Source: Sulfitobacter sp. (GTDB taxonomy: Bacteria; Pseudomonadota; Alphaproteobacteria; Rhodobacterales; Rhodobacteraceae). From it: a stretch of DNA of 6,441 nt. A program made the translations under genes and the position numbers. Position 1 is the stretch's first letter, and each line of letters starts with the position of its first letter. The DNA lies in the NCBI GenBank assembly GCA_024636405.1, contig JAGXHC010000279.1:1-6441 (forward strand), in the 5' to 3' direction. Shown here one piece after another: positions 1 through 6,335 of the stretch. The notes beneath the pieces were generated by a model. The model was not told where the DNA came from and did no database searches. It saw nothing but the letters and a program-made list of their open reading frames with translations.

Positions 1-723
1 CTTGTGGATCGCGGTGAGGTGCTTGAGGTCAAGCTCACAAGCGGAACGTTGCAGAGCGTCCCGATGGATGCGCTGCTAAACGGTGCAAACCTTGCCGCGG
101 TTGGTGACGGCAGTTCGGACCGCTGGGAAGTGTTCCAATTCGCCGATGCCGAACTGGTGGCGCCTGACACCTACTGGCTGAAGAACCGGCTGCGCGGTCA
201 GGTCGGGACGGACGGGATTATGCCGGAGGTCTGGCCAACCGGATCGTGGTTTGTCCTTCTGGATGGCGTTCCATCCCAGATCGACTTGAGCCCCAACTTG
301 CGACGGGTCGTGCAGCATTACCGGACCGGTCCGGCGCGACGCAGCTATGACGATCCGTCTTATCGCCATTTAATCCGGTCTTTTGATGGCAACGGATTGC
401 GTCCTTTCAGCCCCTGTCATCTGCGCAGTACCGCGCGCGGCAACGGTGATCTTGATCTGAACTGGATTCGCCGCACACGGGTGAGTGGTGATAGCTGGGA
501 CGGCGTAGATGTGCCGCTGGGCGAGGAGGCGGAGAGCTATCTGGTGCGAATTCTGCAAGAAGACACGATCCTGCGTGAGATAACGGTTTCGCAGGCTCGG
601 TGGACCTACGTTGCGCAGGGCCGATTGGCTGACGCGGCTTTGGGACCGCTGAGCGTGTCGGTGGCGCAAATCTCGGCAGTGTACGGACCTGGACCGGCGA
701 CGATCCTGCAAATCGGGAATTGA
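1..723 (+). CDS. Gene transfer agent baseplate/tail protein (gp15-like, C-terminal part)
   Basis: This is the last 240 codons of a larger gene that enters from the left edge; the frame is open from base 1, so the GTG at base 4 is probably internal. I recognise the C-terminal region of the very long GTA tail-tip protein (the TIM-barrel-like, 'megatron' type, usually well over 1000 residues), the last structural gene of the Rhodobacter-type GTA cluster. Visible family features in the partial protein are LKNRLRGQVGTDG near residues 60-72, NGLRPFSPCHLRS near 131-143, the stretch WIRRTRVSGDSWDG near 155-168, VPLGEEAESYLVRI near 171-184, and a YGPGPATI ending close to the stop. GTAs are phage-derived particles that package random host DNA; this protein belongs to the baseplate at the tail tip. 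Catalytic or wall-binding parts would lie upstream of the window. The assignment rests on remembered family sequence; a prophage tail homologue is the alternative. Confidence 0.85.
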   Translation, partial: LVDRGEVLEVKLTSGTLQSVPMDALLNGANLAAVGDGSSDRWEVFQFADAELVAPDTYWLKNRLRGQVGTDGIMPEVWPTGSWFVLLDGVPSQIDLSPNLRRVVQHYRTGPARRSYDDPSYRHLIRSFDGNGLRPFSPCHLRSTARGNGDLDLNWIRRTRVSGDSWDGVDVPLGEEAESYLVRILQEDTILREITVSQARWTYVAQGRLADAALGPLSVSVAQISAVYGPGPATILQIGN

Positions 724-1003
724 TCTGTGCGCTTAAAGACGGTGATCTGACAGCGGCGGTGGGTATTTCTGAGGTTGGTGTGCGCATCGTGTGGCGCGGT
801 TTAATAGAGCCGTCGCGCCGCTGGGTGCGCCGCGCAGACCGGGCCCGCCCGCCGTTGCGGCCGACACCTTGATGAGGAAAAATTGGGCAGCACTTGCAAG
901 TGAGGTCAATAGACCCACATTTGAAGTACGCTCATTCATGTGTTTGTGTTTGGTTTGGTGATGTTGCATGTAGTAAGCTTGAGCGCAGCAAAGGATCCGA
1001 ATT
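724..1003. other. Non-coding gap between GTA gene and cysE
   Basis: I see no complete gene in these 280 bases. The left half (to about 872) is GC-rich. In frame 3 it is open from inside the GTA gene to a TGA at 870-872, but has no ATG and no ribosome binding site; it may be a gene remnant. The right half is less GC-rich and contains a 12-bp perfect palindrome (891-902) and a GT-rich run at about 938-966. The cysE promoter should lie in the right half, but I could not find a convincing -35/-10 pair. No T-tailed hairpin that would terminate the GTA operon is visible. Confidence 0.6.
891..902. promoter_or_regulatory. 12-bp perfect palindrome upstream of cysE
   Basis: CACTTGCAAGTG reads the same on both strands and lies about 100 bases before the cysE start codon. 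It could be an operator for cysE or a leftover of the GTA end. A palindrome this short is expected about once or twice by chance in a window of this size, so only its intergenic position speaks for a role. Confidence 0.2.
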
Positions 1004-1816
1004 ATGGCTGAACCCCGCAGAAATATTGCCAATCTGGATCCAGTCTGGAACCAGATTCAGACTGAGGCACAGCAAGCCGTCAAAGACGAGCCGCTGATTG
1101 GCGGTTTTGTTCATGCTTGTATCTTGCATCATAAGTCGATCGAAAAGGCGCTGTCTTACCGTATCGCAGCAAAGCTTGCATCCAACGAGATGTCGATGGT
1201 GGTGATCCGCGAGATCGTCGAGGAAGCGTACGACGCCGAGCCTTCGCTGGTTGCCGCCGCGCGGGCCGATCTGATGGCAATTTACGAGCGTGATCCAGCC
1301 TGCCATCGGCTGGTGCAGCCGATCCTTTATTTCAAGGGCTATCAGGCGGTGCAGGCCTACCGCGTCGGGCATCATCTGTGGATGCATGGCAAACGCGATC
1401 TGGCCTATTTCGTTCAGATGCGGGTAAGCGAGATATTCGGCGTCGATATCCATCCAGCGGCAAAGATCGGCAAAGGCATAATGATCGACCACGCCCATTC
1501 CGTGGTGATTGGCGAGACCGCAGTTGTCGGCGACAATGTGTCGATGCTGCATTCCGTAACGCTGGGCGGAACGGGCAAGGAAGAAGAGGACCGCCACCCC
1601 AAGATTGGCGATGGCGTTCTGATTGGCGCAGGCGCCAAGGTGTTGGGTAACATCACGGTCGGTCGTTGCAGTCGCATTGCCGCCGGGTCAGTGGTGTTGG
1701 AATCGGTGCCGCCCTGCAAGACGGTGGCAGGCATTCCTGCGCGGATCGTGGGCGAAGCGGGATGTGAACAGCCTTCGATTTCCATGAACCACATGCTGGG
1801 TCCAAACGCGGATTGA
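1004..1816 (+). CDS. cysE: Serine O-acetyltransferase CysE
   Basis: Transfers acetyl from acetyl-CoA to L-serine to give O-acetylserine, the committed step of cysteine synthesis, in the cytosol. The 270-residue product has the classic layout: a helical N-terminal domain (about 1-140) followed by a left-handed beta-helix of hexapeptide repeats (about 145-250). Residues matching E. coli CysE with an offset of five are visible: D97-P98-A99 of the serine site, D148 (GVDIHP) and H163 (DHAHS) of the catalytic pair, D162, and the CoA-side loop VTLGGTGK (185-192) followed by DRHPKIG. The ATG at 1004 is preceded by AAGGA at 991-995, an 8-base spacing. The C-terminus ends GPNAD and lacks the terminal isoleucine that classic CysE inserts into CysK. 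The gene stands alone, downstream of the GTA cluster and convergent with pdhC, and ends in a strong hairpin terminator. Confidence 0.96.
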   Translation: MAEPRRNIANLDPVWNQIQTEAQQAVKDEPLIGGFVHACILHHKSIEKALSYRIAAKLASNEMSMVVIREIVEEAYDAEPSLVAAARADLMAIYERDPACHRLVQPILYFKGYQAVQAYRVGHHLWMHGKRDLAYFVQMRVSEIFGVDIHPAAKIGKGIMIDHAHSVVIGETAVVGDNVSMLHSVTLGGTGKEEEDRHPKIGDGVLIGAGAKVLGNITVGRCSRIAAGSVVLESVPPCKTVAGIPARIVGEAGCEQPSISMNHMLGPNAD

Positions 1817-1843
1817 GGCTGGTTCTAATTTTTATGAGAACTG

Positions 1844-1870
1844 AAAAGCCGGGGCGGTGCCCCGGCTTTT
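1844..1870. terminator. Bidirectional intrinsic terminator between cysE and pdhC
   Basis: A perfect 12-bp inverted repeat (AAAAGCCGGGGC / GCCCCGGCTTTT) surrounds the 3-base loop GGT. The A run on one side and T run on the other give a GC-rich stem followed by Us on either strand. It starts 27 bases after the cysE stop and lies 56 bases beyond the pdhC stop on the other strand, so it can end both converging transcripts. Confidence 0.93.
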
Positions 1871-1926
1871 GTGTGATATCGGCGACCTTATCCATGGGTT
1901 GCGTCACTCAAAGCCGAACATAGCGG

Positions 1927-3249
1927 TCAGGCCAGCATGGTCAGTGGGTTTTCCAGATTTTCCTTTATCGCATTGAGCAATTCAGCGCCAAGCGCGCCAT
2001 CAATGACGCGGTGATCCACCGACAGCGTGACGGACATGACCGTGGCAACTTCGACGCCGCCGGATTTATTGACCACGGGTTTCTTGCTGCCGGCACCCAC
2101 AGCCAAAATGGCACCGTGGGGCGGGTTGATCACGGCGTCGAAATTGTCGATGCCGAACATGCCGAGGTTCGAGATTGCAAAGCTGCCGCCCTGATATTCA
2201 TGGGGGGCAAGCTTGCGGTCGCGGGCGCGCGCGGCGAGATCCTTCATTTCGGCCGAAAGGGCGGAAAGTGACTTCATCTCCGAATCTTTCAGCACCGGGG
2301 TAAAGAGCCCGCCTTCGATGGCCACCGCGACGGCCACATCCGAGGGTCTTAGTTTCAGGATGCGATCGCCCGCCCAGACCGCATTGGCGTCCGGCACCTG
2401 TTGCAGGGCCAGTGCGCAGGCTTTGATGATGAAGTCATTCACCGAAAGCTTGACACCGCGCTTTTCAAGCTGCGCGTTGAGGTCGGCACGAAATGCCATC
2501 AGCGCGTCCAATTGGATGTCACGGCGCAGATAGAAATGCGGGATCGATTGTTTTGCCTCGGTCAGGCGGGCGGCGATGGTCTTGCGCATACCATTGAGGG
2601 TGATTTCCTCAAAGTCGCGGCCCTCGTACATCTTGATGACGGCTTGCGCGGACGGACCTGCGGCAAGGGTGGCCTTAGGTGCGTCGGCTGTAGGCGCAGC
2701 GGCCTTGGGACTTTCGCTGGCGGTCACACCTTCGACATCCGCTTTGACGATGCGTCCATGCGGACCGGAGCCTGCAATATCCGCCAGATCAATCCCTTTG
2801 TCCGCAGCTATTCGCCGCGCGAGGGGGGAGGCAAAGATCCGCTCCCCATCGCCCTTGCTTTGCTTGGCTGGGGCAGGGGGCGCGTCCGTGGCGCTGCCCT
2901 TATCACCCTTGGGCGGGTCTGCCTTATCGGCGGGTTCCGCAGGCGCTGCTTTGGCAGCGGCGTCCTGCTTGGGCGCGGACGTGGCGCCGATGTCATCCGC
3001 GCTTTCGCCCTCTTCGAGCAACACGGCAATGGGGGTGTTTACCTTGACGCCTTCCGTACCGTCGGCCACCAGAATCTTGCCGATGGTGCCTTCGTCCACG
3101 GCCTCGAATTCCATGGTGGCCTTGTCGGTCTCGATCTCGCACATCACGTCACCGGAAGCGACGGTATCACCTTCCTTGACCAGCCATTTGGCCAAAGTGC
3201 CTTCTTCCATCGTGGGGCTGAGGGCGGGCATGAGGATTTCTATGGGCAT
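1927..3249 (-). CDS. pdhC: Pyruvate dehydrogenase E2, dihydrolipoamide acetyltransferase
   Basis: Core subunit of the pyruvate dehydrogenase complex: it takes the acetyl group from E1 on a swinging lipoyl arm and passes it to CoA. The 440 residues show the standard order. First comes one lipoyl domain (about 1-80) with the lipoylated lysine K43 in ETDKATMEF, then an Ala/Pro/Lys-rich linker (about 88-135). Next are a peripheral-subunit-binding domain (about 137-173, [16 protein letters not shown] to [11 protein letters not shown]), a second flexible linker (about 174-205), and the catalytic domain (about 210-440). H413 and D417 of the DHRVIDG active-site motif are present. The start ATG has AGGAG seven bases upstream, within a TAAGGAG that overlaps the pdhB stop, so translation is probably coupled. 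It is the last gene of the operon; no lpd (E3) follows. A 2-oxoglutarate or branched-chain E2 is unlikely because of the E1 partners. Confidence 0.96.
   Translation of the reverse strand: MPIEILMPALSPTMEEGTLAKWLVKEGDTVASGDVMCEIETDKATMEFEAVDEGTIGKILVADGTEGVKVNTPIAVLLEEGESADDIGATSAPKQDAAAKAAPAEPADKADPPKGDKGSATDAPPAPAKQSKGDGERIFASPLARRIAADKGIDLADIAGSGPHGRIVKADVEGVTASESPKAAAPTADAPKATLAAGPSAQAVIKMYEGRDFEEITLNGMRKTIAARLTEAKQSIPHFYLRRDIQLDALMAFRADLNAQLEKRGVKLSVNDFIIKACALALQQVPDANAVWAGDRILKLRPSDVAVAVAIEGGLFTPVLKDSEMKSLSALSAEMKDLAARARDRKLAPHEYQGGSFAISNLGMFGIDNFDAVINPPHGAILAVGAGSKKPVVNKSGGVEVATVMSVTLSVDHRVIDGALGAELLNAIKENLENPLTMLA
2989..3249 (-). repeat. Lipoyl-domain duplication, copy in pdhC
   Basis: Codons 1-87 of pdhC match codons 1-87 of pdhB (4398-4658) at 78 of 87 residues by direct comparison. 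The DNA is also very similar: a 32-base block is identical at 3074-3105 and 4483-4514, and a 24-base block at 3116-3139 and 4525-4548. The two copies lie in direct orientation about 1.4 kb apart. Confidence 0.9.
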
Positions 3250-3260
3250 AAGTCCGCTCC

Positions 3261-4658
3261 TTACCTGTAGGTGACTTTGTGTACGGCTTCGATCACCTCG
3301 GCGGTGGTGACAAGCGCGTGTTTCTCAAGGTTGGCCGCATAAGGCATCGGCACGTCCTTGCCGGTACAGTTGATCACGGGCGCATCCAGATAATCAAAGG
3401 CTTCCTGCATGATCACGCTGGAGATGTAGTTCCCCACCGATCCTTGTGGCCAGCCTTCTTCGACCGTGACGCACCGGTTGGTCTTCATCACCGATTTGAT
3501 GATGCTGTCGGTGTCCATCGGGCGCAGGGTGCGCAGGTCAATCACCTCCGCCTCGATGCCATCCTCGGCCAGTTTTTCCGCGGCCTCAAGCGCATAGGTC
3601 ATGCCGATCCCGAAGCTGACGATGGTGACATCCGACCCTTCGCGCCAAATACGCGCCTTGCCGAACGGCACAGTGTAATCATCTACGTCCGGCACCTCAA
3701 AGCTGCGGCCATAAAGGATCTCGTTCTCCAGAAAAATCACCGGGTTGGGATCACGGATCGCGGATTTCATCAGACCTTTGTAATCGGAGGCGGAGTAGGG
3801 CATGCAGACCTTCAGCCCCGGCACCTGCATGTACCAGGCGGCGTAATCCTGGCTATGCTGCGCACCGACGCGGGCAGCGGCACCATTGGGGCCGCGGAAC
3901 ACCATCGGCGCACCCATCTGACCGCCGGACATATAAAGCGTTTTCGCCGCGGAGTTGATGATCTGGTCAATCGCCTGCATGGCAAAGTTCCAGGTCATGA
4001 ATTCAATGATCGGACGCAAACCGCCAAAGGCCGCGCCGACGCCGATACCGGCAAACCCGTGTTCCGTAATCGGCGTGTCGATCACCCGCTTGGCGCCGAA
4101 TTCATCCAGCATTCCTTGCGAAATCTTGTAGGCACCCTGATATTCGGCCACCTCTTCGCCCATCAGGAATACCGCCTCATCGCGGCGCATTTCTTCGGCC
4201 ATGCCGTCGCGCAGGGCCTCGCGGACGGTCTGCTGCTTAAGTTTGGTGCCTTCGGGCCAGTCCGGTGTGGTGTCGGCCTTTGGCGCATCTGGCTTCGGCT
4301 GGCTTTTGCCGTCAGCAGGCTTGTCGGATGCGGCCTTGTCGGACGCGGCCTTGTCGGGGGCGGGTTTTTCCGTCTTAGGGGTGGACGGGGCGGATTTGAT
4401 GTCGTCCGCGCTTTCGCCCTCTTCCAGCAGCACCGCGATGGGTGTGTTGACTTTGACACCCTCGGTGCCTTCTTCGATCAGGATCTTGCCGATGGTGCCT
4501 TCGTCCACGGCCTCAAATTCCATCGTGGCCTTGTCGGTCTCGATCTCGGCCATGATGTCACCGGATTTCACGGCATCGCCTTCCTTTACCAACCACTTGG
4601 CAAGGGTGCCTTCTTCCATTGTGGGGCTCAGGGCGGGCATCAGAATTTCAGTTGCCAT
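3261..4658 (-). CDS. pdhB: Pyruvate dehydrogenase E1 beta with N-terminal lipoyl domain
   Basis: Beta chain of the alpha2beta2 thiamin-diphosphate E1 that decarboxylates pyruvate and acetylates the lipoyl group. The 465-residue product is about 130 residues longer than ordinary E1 beta because it begins with a lipoyl domain (about 1-80, K43 in ETDKATMEF) and an Ala/Lys/Asp/Pro linker (about 88-140). This fusion is known from other alphaproteobacteria such as Zymomonas and Sinorhizobium. The E1 beta body follows: [14 protein letters not shown] near 167-180, E199 in DTPITEHGF (counterpart of the glutamate that activates the cofactor), H268 in AQHSQ at the active site, FRGPNGA near 254-260, and the C-terminal transketolase domain with [10 protein letters not shown] near 400-409. 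The start is three bases after the pdhA stop; its AGGAGG (4667-4672) lies inside the end of pdhA, with an 8-base spacing, pointing to tight co-expression. Confidence 0.97.
   Translation of the reverse strand: MATEILMPALSPTMEEGTLAKWLVKEGDAVKSGDIMAEIETDKATMEFEAVDEGTIGKILIEEGTEGVKVNTPIAVLLEEGESADDIKSAPSTPKTEKPAPDKAASDKAASDKPADGKSQPKPDAPKADTTPDWPEGTKLKQQTVREALRDGMAEEMRRDEAVFLMGEEVAEYQGAYKISQGMLDEFGAKRVIDTPITEHGFAGIGVGAAFGGLRPIIEFMTWNFAMQAIDQIINSAAKTLYMSGGQMGAPMVFRGPNGAAARVGAQHSQDYAAWYMQVPGLKVCMPYSASDYKGLMKSAIRDPNPVIFLENEILYGRSFEVPDVDDYTVPFGKARIWREGSDVTIVSFGIGMTYALEAAEKLAEDGIEAEVIDLRTLRPMDTDSIIKSVMKTNRCVTVEEGWPQGSVGNYISSVIMQEAFDYLDAPVINCTGKDVPMPYAANLEKHALVTTAEVIEAVHKVTYR
4320..4364 (-). repeat. 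Three 15-bp tandem repeats in the pdhB linker
   Basis: Three consecutive 15-base units (4320-4334, 4335-4349, 4350-4364) share the plus-strand form CTTGTCGGAYGCGGC. The first two differ by one base and the third is more diverged. They encode [15 protein letters not shown] in the flexible linker between the lipoyl domain and the E1 beta body. The period is in frame, so copy-number change would only alter linker length. Confidence 0.8.
4398..4658 (-). repeat. Lipoyl-domain duplication, copy in pdhB
   Basis: Partner of the pdhC copy at 2989-3249. Only nine residues differ in the first 87 (positions 2, 3, 29, 31, 35, 37, 61, 62 and 63). The region around the lipoyl lysine and the C-terminal half are the same at protein level. 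Confidence 0.9.
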
Positions 4659-4661
4659 GTC

Positions 4662-5672
4662 TCAAGCCTCCTGCGGAACTTCGGTTGCGTAAATGTCGGT
4701 CCACAGCTCGTCGAGCGCGGGTTCGGGGCTTTCCTTGGCAAACTCGGCGCTGTCGTTCACGATCTTCTTGATCTCCTTGTCGATGGCCTTCAGATCTTCT
4801 TCGCTGGCATGTTTTCCGGTCAGCAACAGGGTGCGCACAGCTTCAATCGGGTCGCGTTCGTCGCGGACCTTCTGCACTTCTTCGCGGGTGCGGTACTTGG
4901 CCGGATCAGACATGGAATGGCCACGGTAGCGGTAGGTCTTGATCTCAAGGATATACGGGCCACTCCCGGCACGGCAGTGTGCAACCGCTTTTTCGCCAGC
5001 CTCTTTCACCGCCAGCACGTCCATCCCGTCGACGGCCTCGCCCGGAATGCCAAAGGCTTTGCCTCGTTCCCAGATTTCGGCAGAAGAGGTTGACCGCTGC
5101 TGCGACGTGCCCATCGCATACTGGTTGTTTTCGATCACGAAAATCACCGGCAGTTTCCACAGGGCGGCCATGTTGAAGGTTTCATAGACCTGGCCCTGGT
5201 TGGCGGCACCGTCACCGAAGTAGGTAAAGGTGACGTGATCGTTGCCCTTGTATTTGTCGGCAAATGCGATGCCCGCGCCGAGCGGTACGTTCGCGCCGAC
5301 AATTCCGTGGCCACCGTAAAATCTTTTCTCCTTGGAGAACATGTGCATCGAGCCACCCTTGCCCTTGGAATACCCGTCCTGACGGCCTGTCAGCTCGGCC
5401 ATGACGCCGTTGGGATCCATGCCACAGGCCAGCATGTGACCGTGGTCGCGGTAGGTGGTGATGCGGCTGTCGCCTTCCTTGGTGGTGGCTTCCAGCCCGA
5501 CAACAACTGCTTCCTGACCGATATAAAGATGGCAGAAGCCGCCAATCAGACCCATACCGTAAAGCTGGCCGGCCTTTTCCTCAAACCTGCGGATCAACAG
5601 CATGTCCCGGTAATAAGCCTTGAGTTCATCAGCCGAAACATTGGGTTTCTTAGTGGACTTCTTCGCAGCCAT
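4662..5672 (-). CDS. pdhA: Pyruvate dehydrogenase E1 component, alpha subunit
   Basis: Alpha chain of the thiamin-diphosphate-dependent E1 of the pyruvate dehydrogenase complex, cytosolic, pairing with PdhB. The 336 residues match the usual bacterial/mitochondrial-type length. Visible motifs are RRFEEKAGQLYGMGLIGGF near 28-46, the Mg-ThDP binding motif from G153-D154-G155 (GDGAANQG) to N182-N183 (ENNQY), and the loop YRYRGHSMSDPAKYRT at 247-262. In the mammalian enzyme the equivalent loop holds regulatory phosphoserines; here the first is conserved (S253) and the second is a lysine. The start MAAKKSTKKPNVSADEL is supported by GGAGGAG at 5679-5685 with a 6-base spacing. It is the first gene of the pdhABC operon, and a perfect inverted repeat lies 40-59 bases upstream. 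Other 2-oxoacid E1 alpha subunits are possible in principle, but the close match and the E2 partner favour pyruvate. Confidence 0.97.
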   Translation of the reverse strand: MAAKKSTKKPNVSADELKAYYRDMLLIRRFEEKAGQLYGMGLIGGFCHLYIGQEAVVVGLEATTKEGDSRITTYRDHGHMLACGMDPNGVMAELTGRQDGYSKGKGGSMHMFSKEKRFYGGHGIVGANVPLGAGIAFADKYKGNDHVTFTYFGDGAANQGQVYETFNMAALWKLPVIFVIENNQYAMGTSQQRSTSSAEIWERGKAFGIPGEAVDGMDVLAVKEAGEKAVAHCRAGSGPYILEIKTYRYRGHSMSDPAKYRTREEVQKVRDERDPIEAVRTLLLTGKHASEEDLKAIDKEIKKIVNDSAEFAKESPEPALDELWTDIYATEVPQEA

Positions 5673-5897
5673 GGGCGTCTCCTCCGGTCAGCGCAATCGC
5701 GGGCAGCACAGATAGTTTAGTGTTAAACTATTGCTTACCGCATTCGGTCGGGGTTGGCGAGAGCGTTTGTGATGGCGCTACGGCCCACACCACGCCTTTC
5801 CCTGTTGATCACCACCCTAGATCAGGATGCAACAAACGCAACCGGGTTCCGGGCAAGGCAACCAAAGGGGCAGGCGGGAATGCTGTGCAGCGCAGGC
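5673..5897. other. Leader/promoter region of the pdhABC operon
   Basis: The 225 bases between the ftsB stop and the pdhA start hold no credible gene. They contain the pdhA ribosome binding site, an 8+8 bp inverted repeat, and GC-rich sequence between about 5840 and 5897 with only weak, unstable pairing. I see no clear intrinsic terminator after ftsB, so some read-through from ftsB into pdhA is possible. A consensus -35/-10 pair for pdhA could not be picked with confidence; AT-rich bases suitable for a -10 lie within the inverted repeat itself. Confidence 0.55.
5712..5731. promoter_or_regulatory. Perfect inverted repeat upstream of pdhA, probable operator
   Basis: ATAGTTTA and TAAACTAT are exact reverse complements separated by 4 bases (GTGT). 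The element is an AT-rich island in otherwise GC-rich sequence, 40-59 bases before the pdhA ATG, where a promoter or an operator overlapping it is expected. The size and symmetry fit a dimeric helix-turn-helix regulator. The half-sites are unlike the E. coli PdhR box, so the regulator cannot be named; a MarR- or GntR-type protein is a guess. A hairpin in the leader RNA is a less likely reading, as the stem is AU-rich. Confidence 0.55.
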
Positions 5898-6197
5898 TCA
5901 GCGAATGACAATCTCATCGGTGCGGATCATGCCCAGCACTTTGCGCGTCTGTTCGTCCAGAAGATCAAGATCCAGATAGTCGTCCGACAACCGCTGCGTC
6001 AGGTTTTCCATCCGTGCCACGTCGGCGCGCACACTGGCCAGCTGAACCCGCAATTCCTGGCTTTCCGACAGGATCACAGCACGGCGAAACAGTCCAAAGT
6101 CGCCTTGAACGGCCGCAAAGGTAAAATACATGCTCAGCGCAAAAGCGATTGCGAAGAACAATAGCGTGCCAAAAGCGGGGCGTGCGGTGCGGTTCAT
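5898..6197 (-). CDS. ftsB: Septum formation initiator FtsB (DivIC family)
   Basis: Small divisome protein that, with FtsL and FtsQ, links early and late cell-division proteins at the inner membrane. The 99 residues have the family plan: a short cytoplasmic N-terminus (MNRTARPAFG), one membrane segment (about 9-30, TLLFFAIAFALSMYFTFAAV), GDFGLFRR just after it, then a periplasmic coiled coil (about 43-75, heptad-like leucines/valines) and the C-terminal signature around LLDEQTRKVLGMIRTDEIVI (about 79-98), the counterpart of the conserved 'EE-AR-xLG-x-x-x-x-GE' region. A GAGG lies 8-9 bases before the ATG. The gene sits between pgk and pdhA on the same strand, with a plausible promoter of its own. 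Sequence conservation in this family is low, so the call rests on size, topology and the C-terminal motif. Confidence 0.88.
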   Translation of the reverse strand: MNRTARPAFGTLLFFAIAFALSMYFTFAAVQGDFGLFRRAVILSESQELRVQLASVRADVARMENLTQRLSDDYLDLDLLDEQTRKVLGMIRTDEIVIR

Positions 6198-6236
6198 GAT
6201 ATCTGCCTCGATCCGTCTCTTGATGGACGTGCCAGG

Positions 6237-6265
6237 ACTATGACACAGCCGATTCGCCTTGTGAA
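6237..6265 (-). promoter_or_regulatory. Predicted sigma-70 promoter of ftsB with two GANTC sites
   Basis: On the minus strand TTCACA (6265-6260, 5 of 6 to TTGACA) is followed after 17 bases by CATAGT (6242-6237, 4 of 6 to TATAAT). This would start transcription about 30-35 bases before the ftsB ATG. One GANTC site (6263-6267) overlaps the -35 element and another (6251-6255) lies in the spacer, the arrangement seen at promoters controlled by CcrM methylation and GcrA in alphaproteobacteria. Confidence 0.45.
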
Positions 6266-6335
6266 TCCCTTTATTCGCATGATTTGGACTTTGGACATGC
6301 CGCCGCTGGTCATCCCCCGGATCATCGTCGCAATG

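Noticed and set aside
793..819. Inverted repeat GGCGCG...CGCGCC as a terminator of the GTA operon
   Set aside because: The arms are six bases with a 15-base loop and no T tract follows.
921..978. Sigma-70 promoter for cysE starting with TTGAAG, TTGTGT or TTGGTT
   Set aside because: None of these has an acceptable -10 element at 16-18 bases spacing.
932..1597. 221-codon minus-strand frame opposite cysE
   Set aside because: It mirrors the conserved CysE coding sequence and has no independent motif or ribosome binding site.
2401..3270. 289-codon plus-strand frame opposite pdhC (and the overlapping 2576-3274 frame)
   Set aside because: Both are complementary to the well-supported E2 gene; composition is low-complexity and matches no family.
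4887..4934. Kinase-regulated phosphorylation loop in PdhA
   Set aside because: The first serine of the mammalian regulatory loop is conserved, but it is also part of the normal ThDP-site loop, the second serine is a lysine, and nothing here suggests a dedicated kinase.
3279..5093. 604-codon open frame on the plus strand opposite pdhB and pdhA
   Set aside because: It is the antisense of two unmistakable genes in GC-rich sequence. The product has no recognisable family and is rich in H, G and R, as expected for a shadow frame.
5820..5897. Intrinsic terminator after ftsB
   Set aside because: Only short, overlapping CCGG/GGTTGC-type pairings are present and there is no T run downstream on the minus strand.
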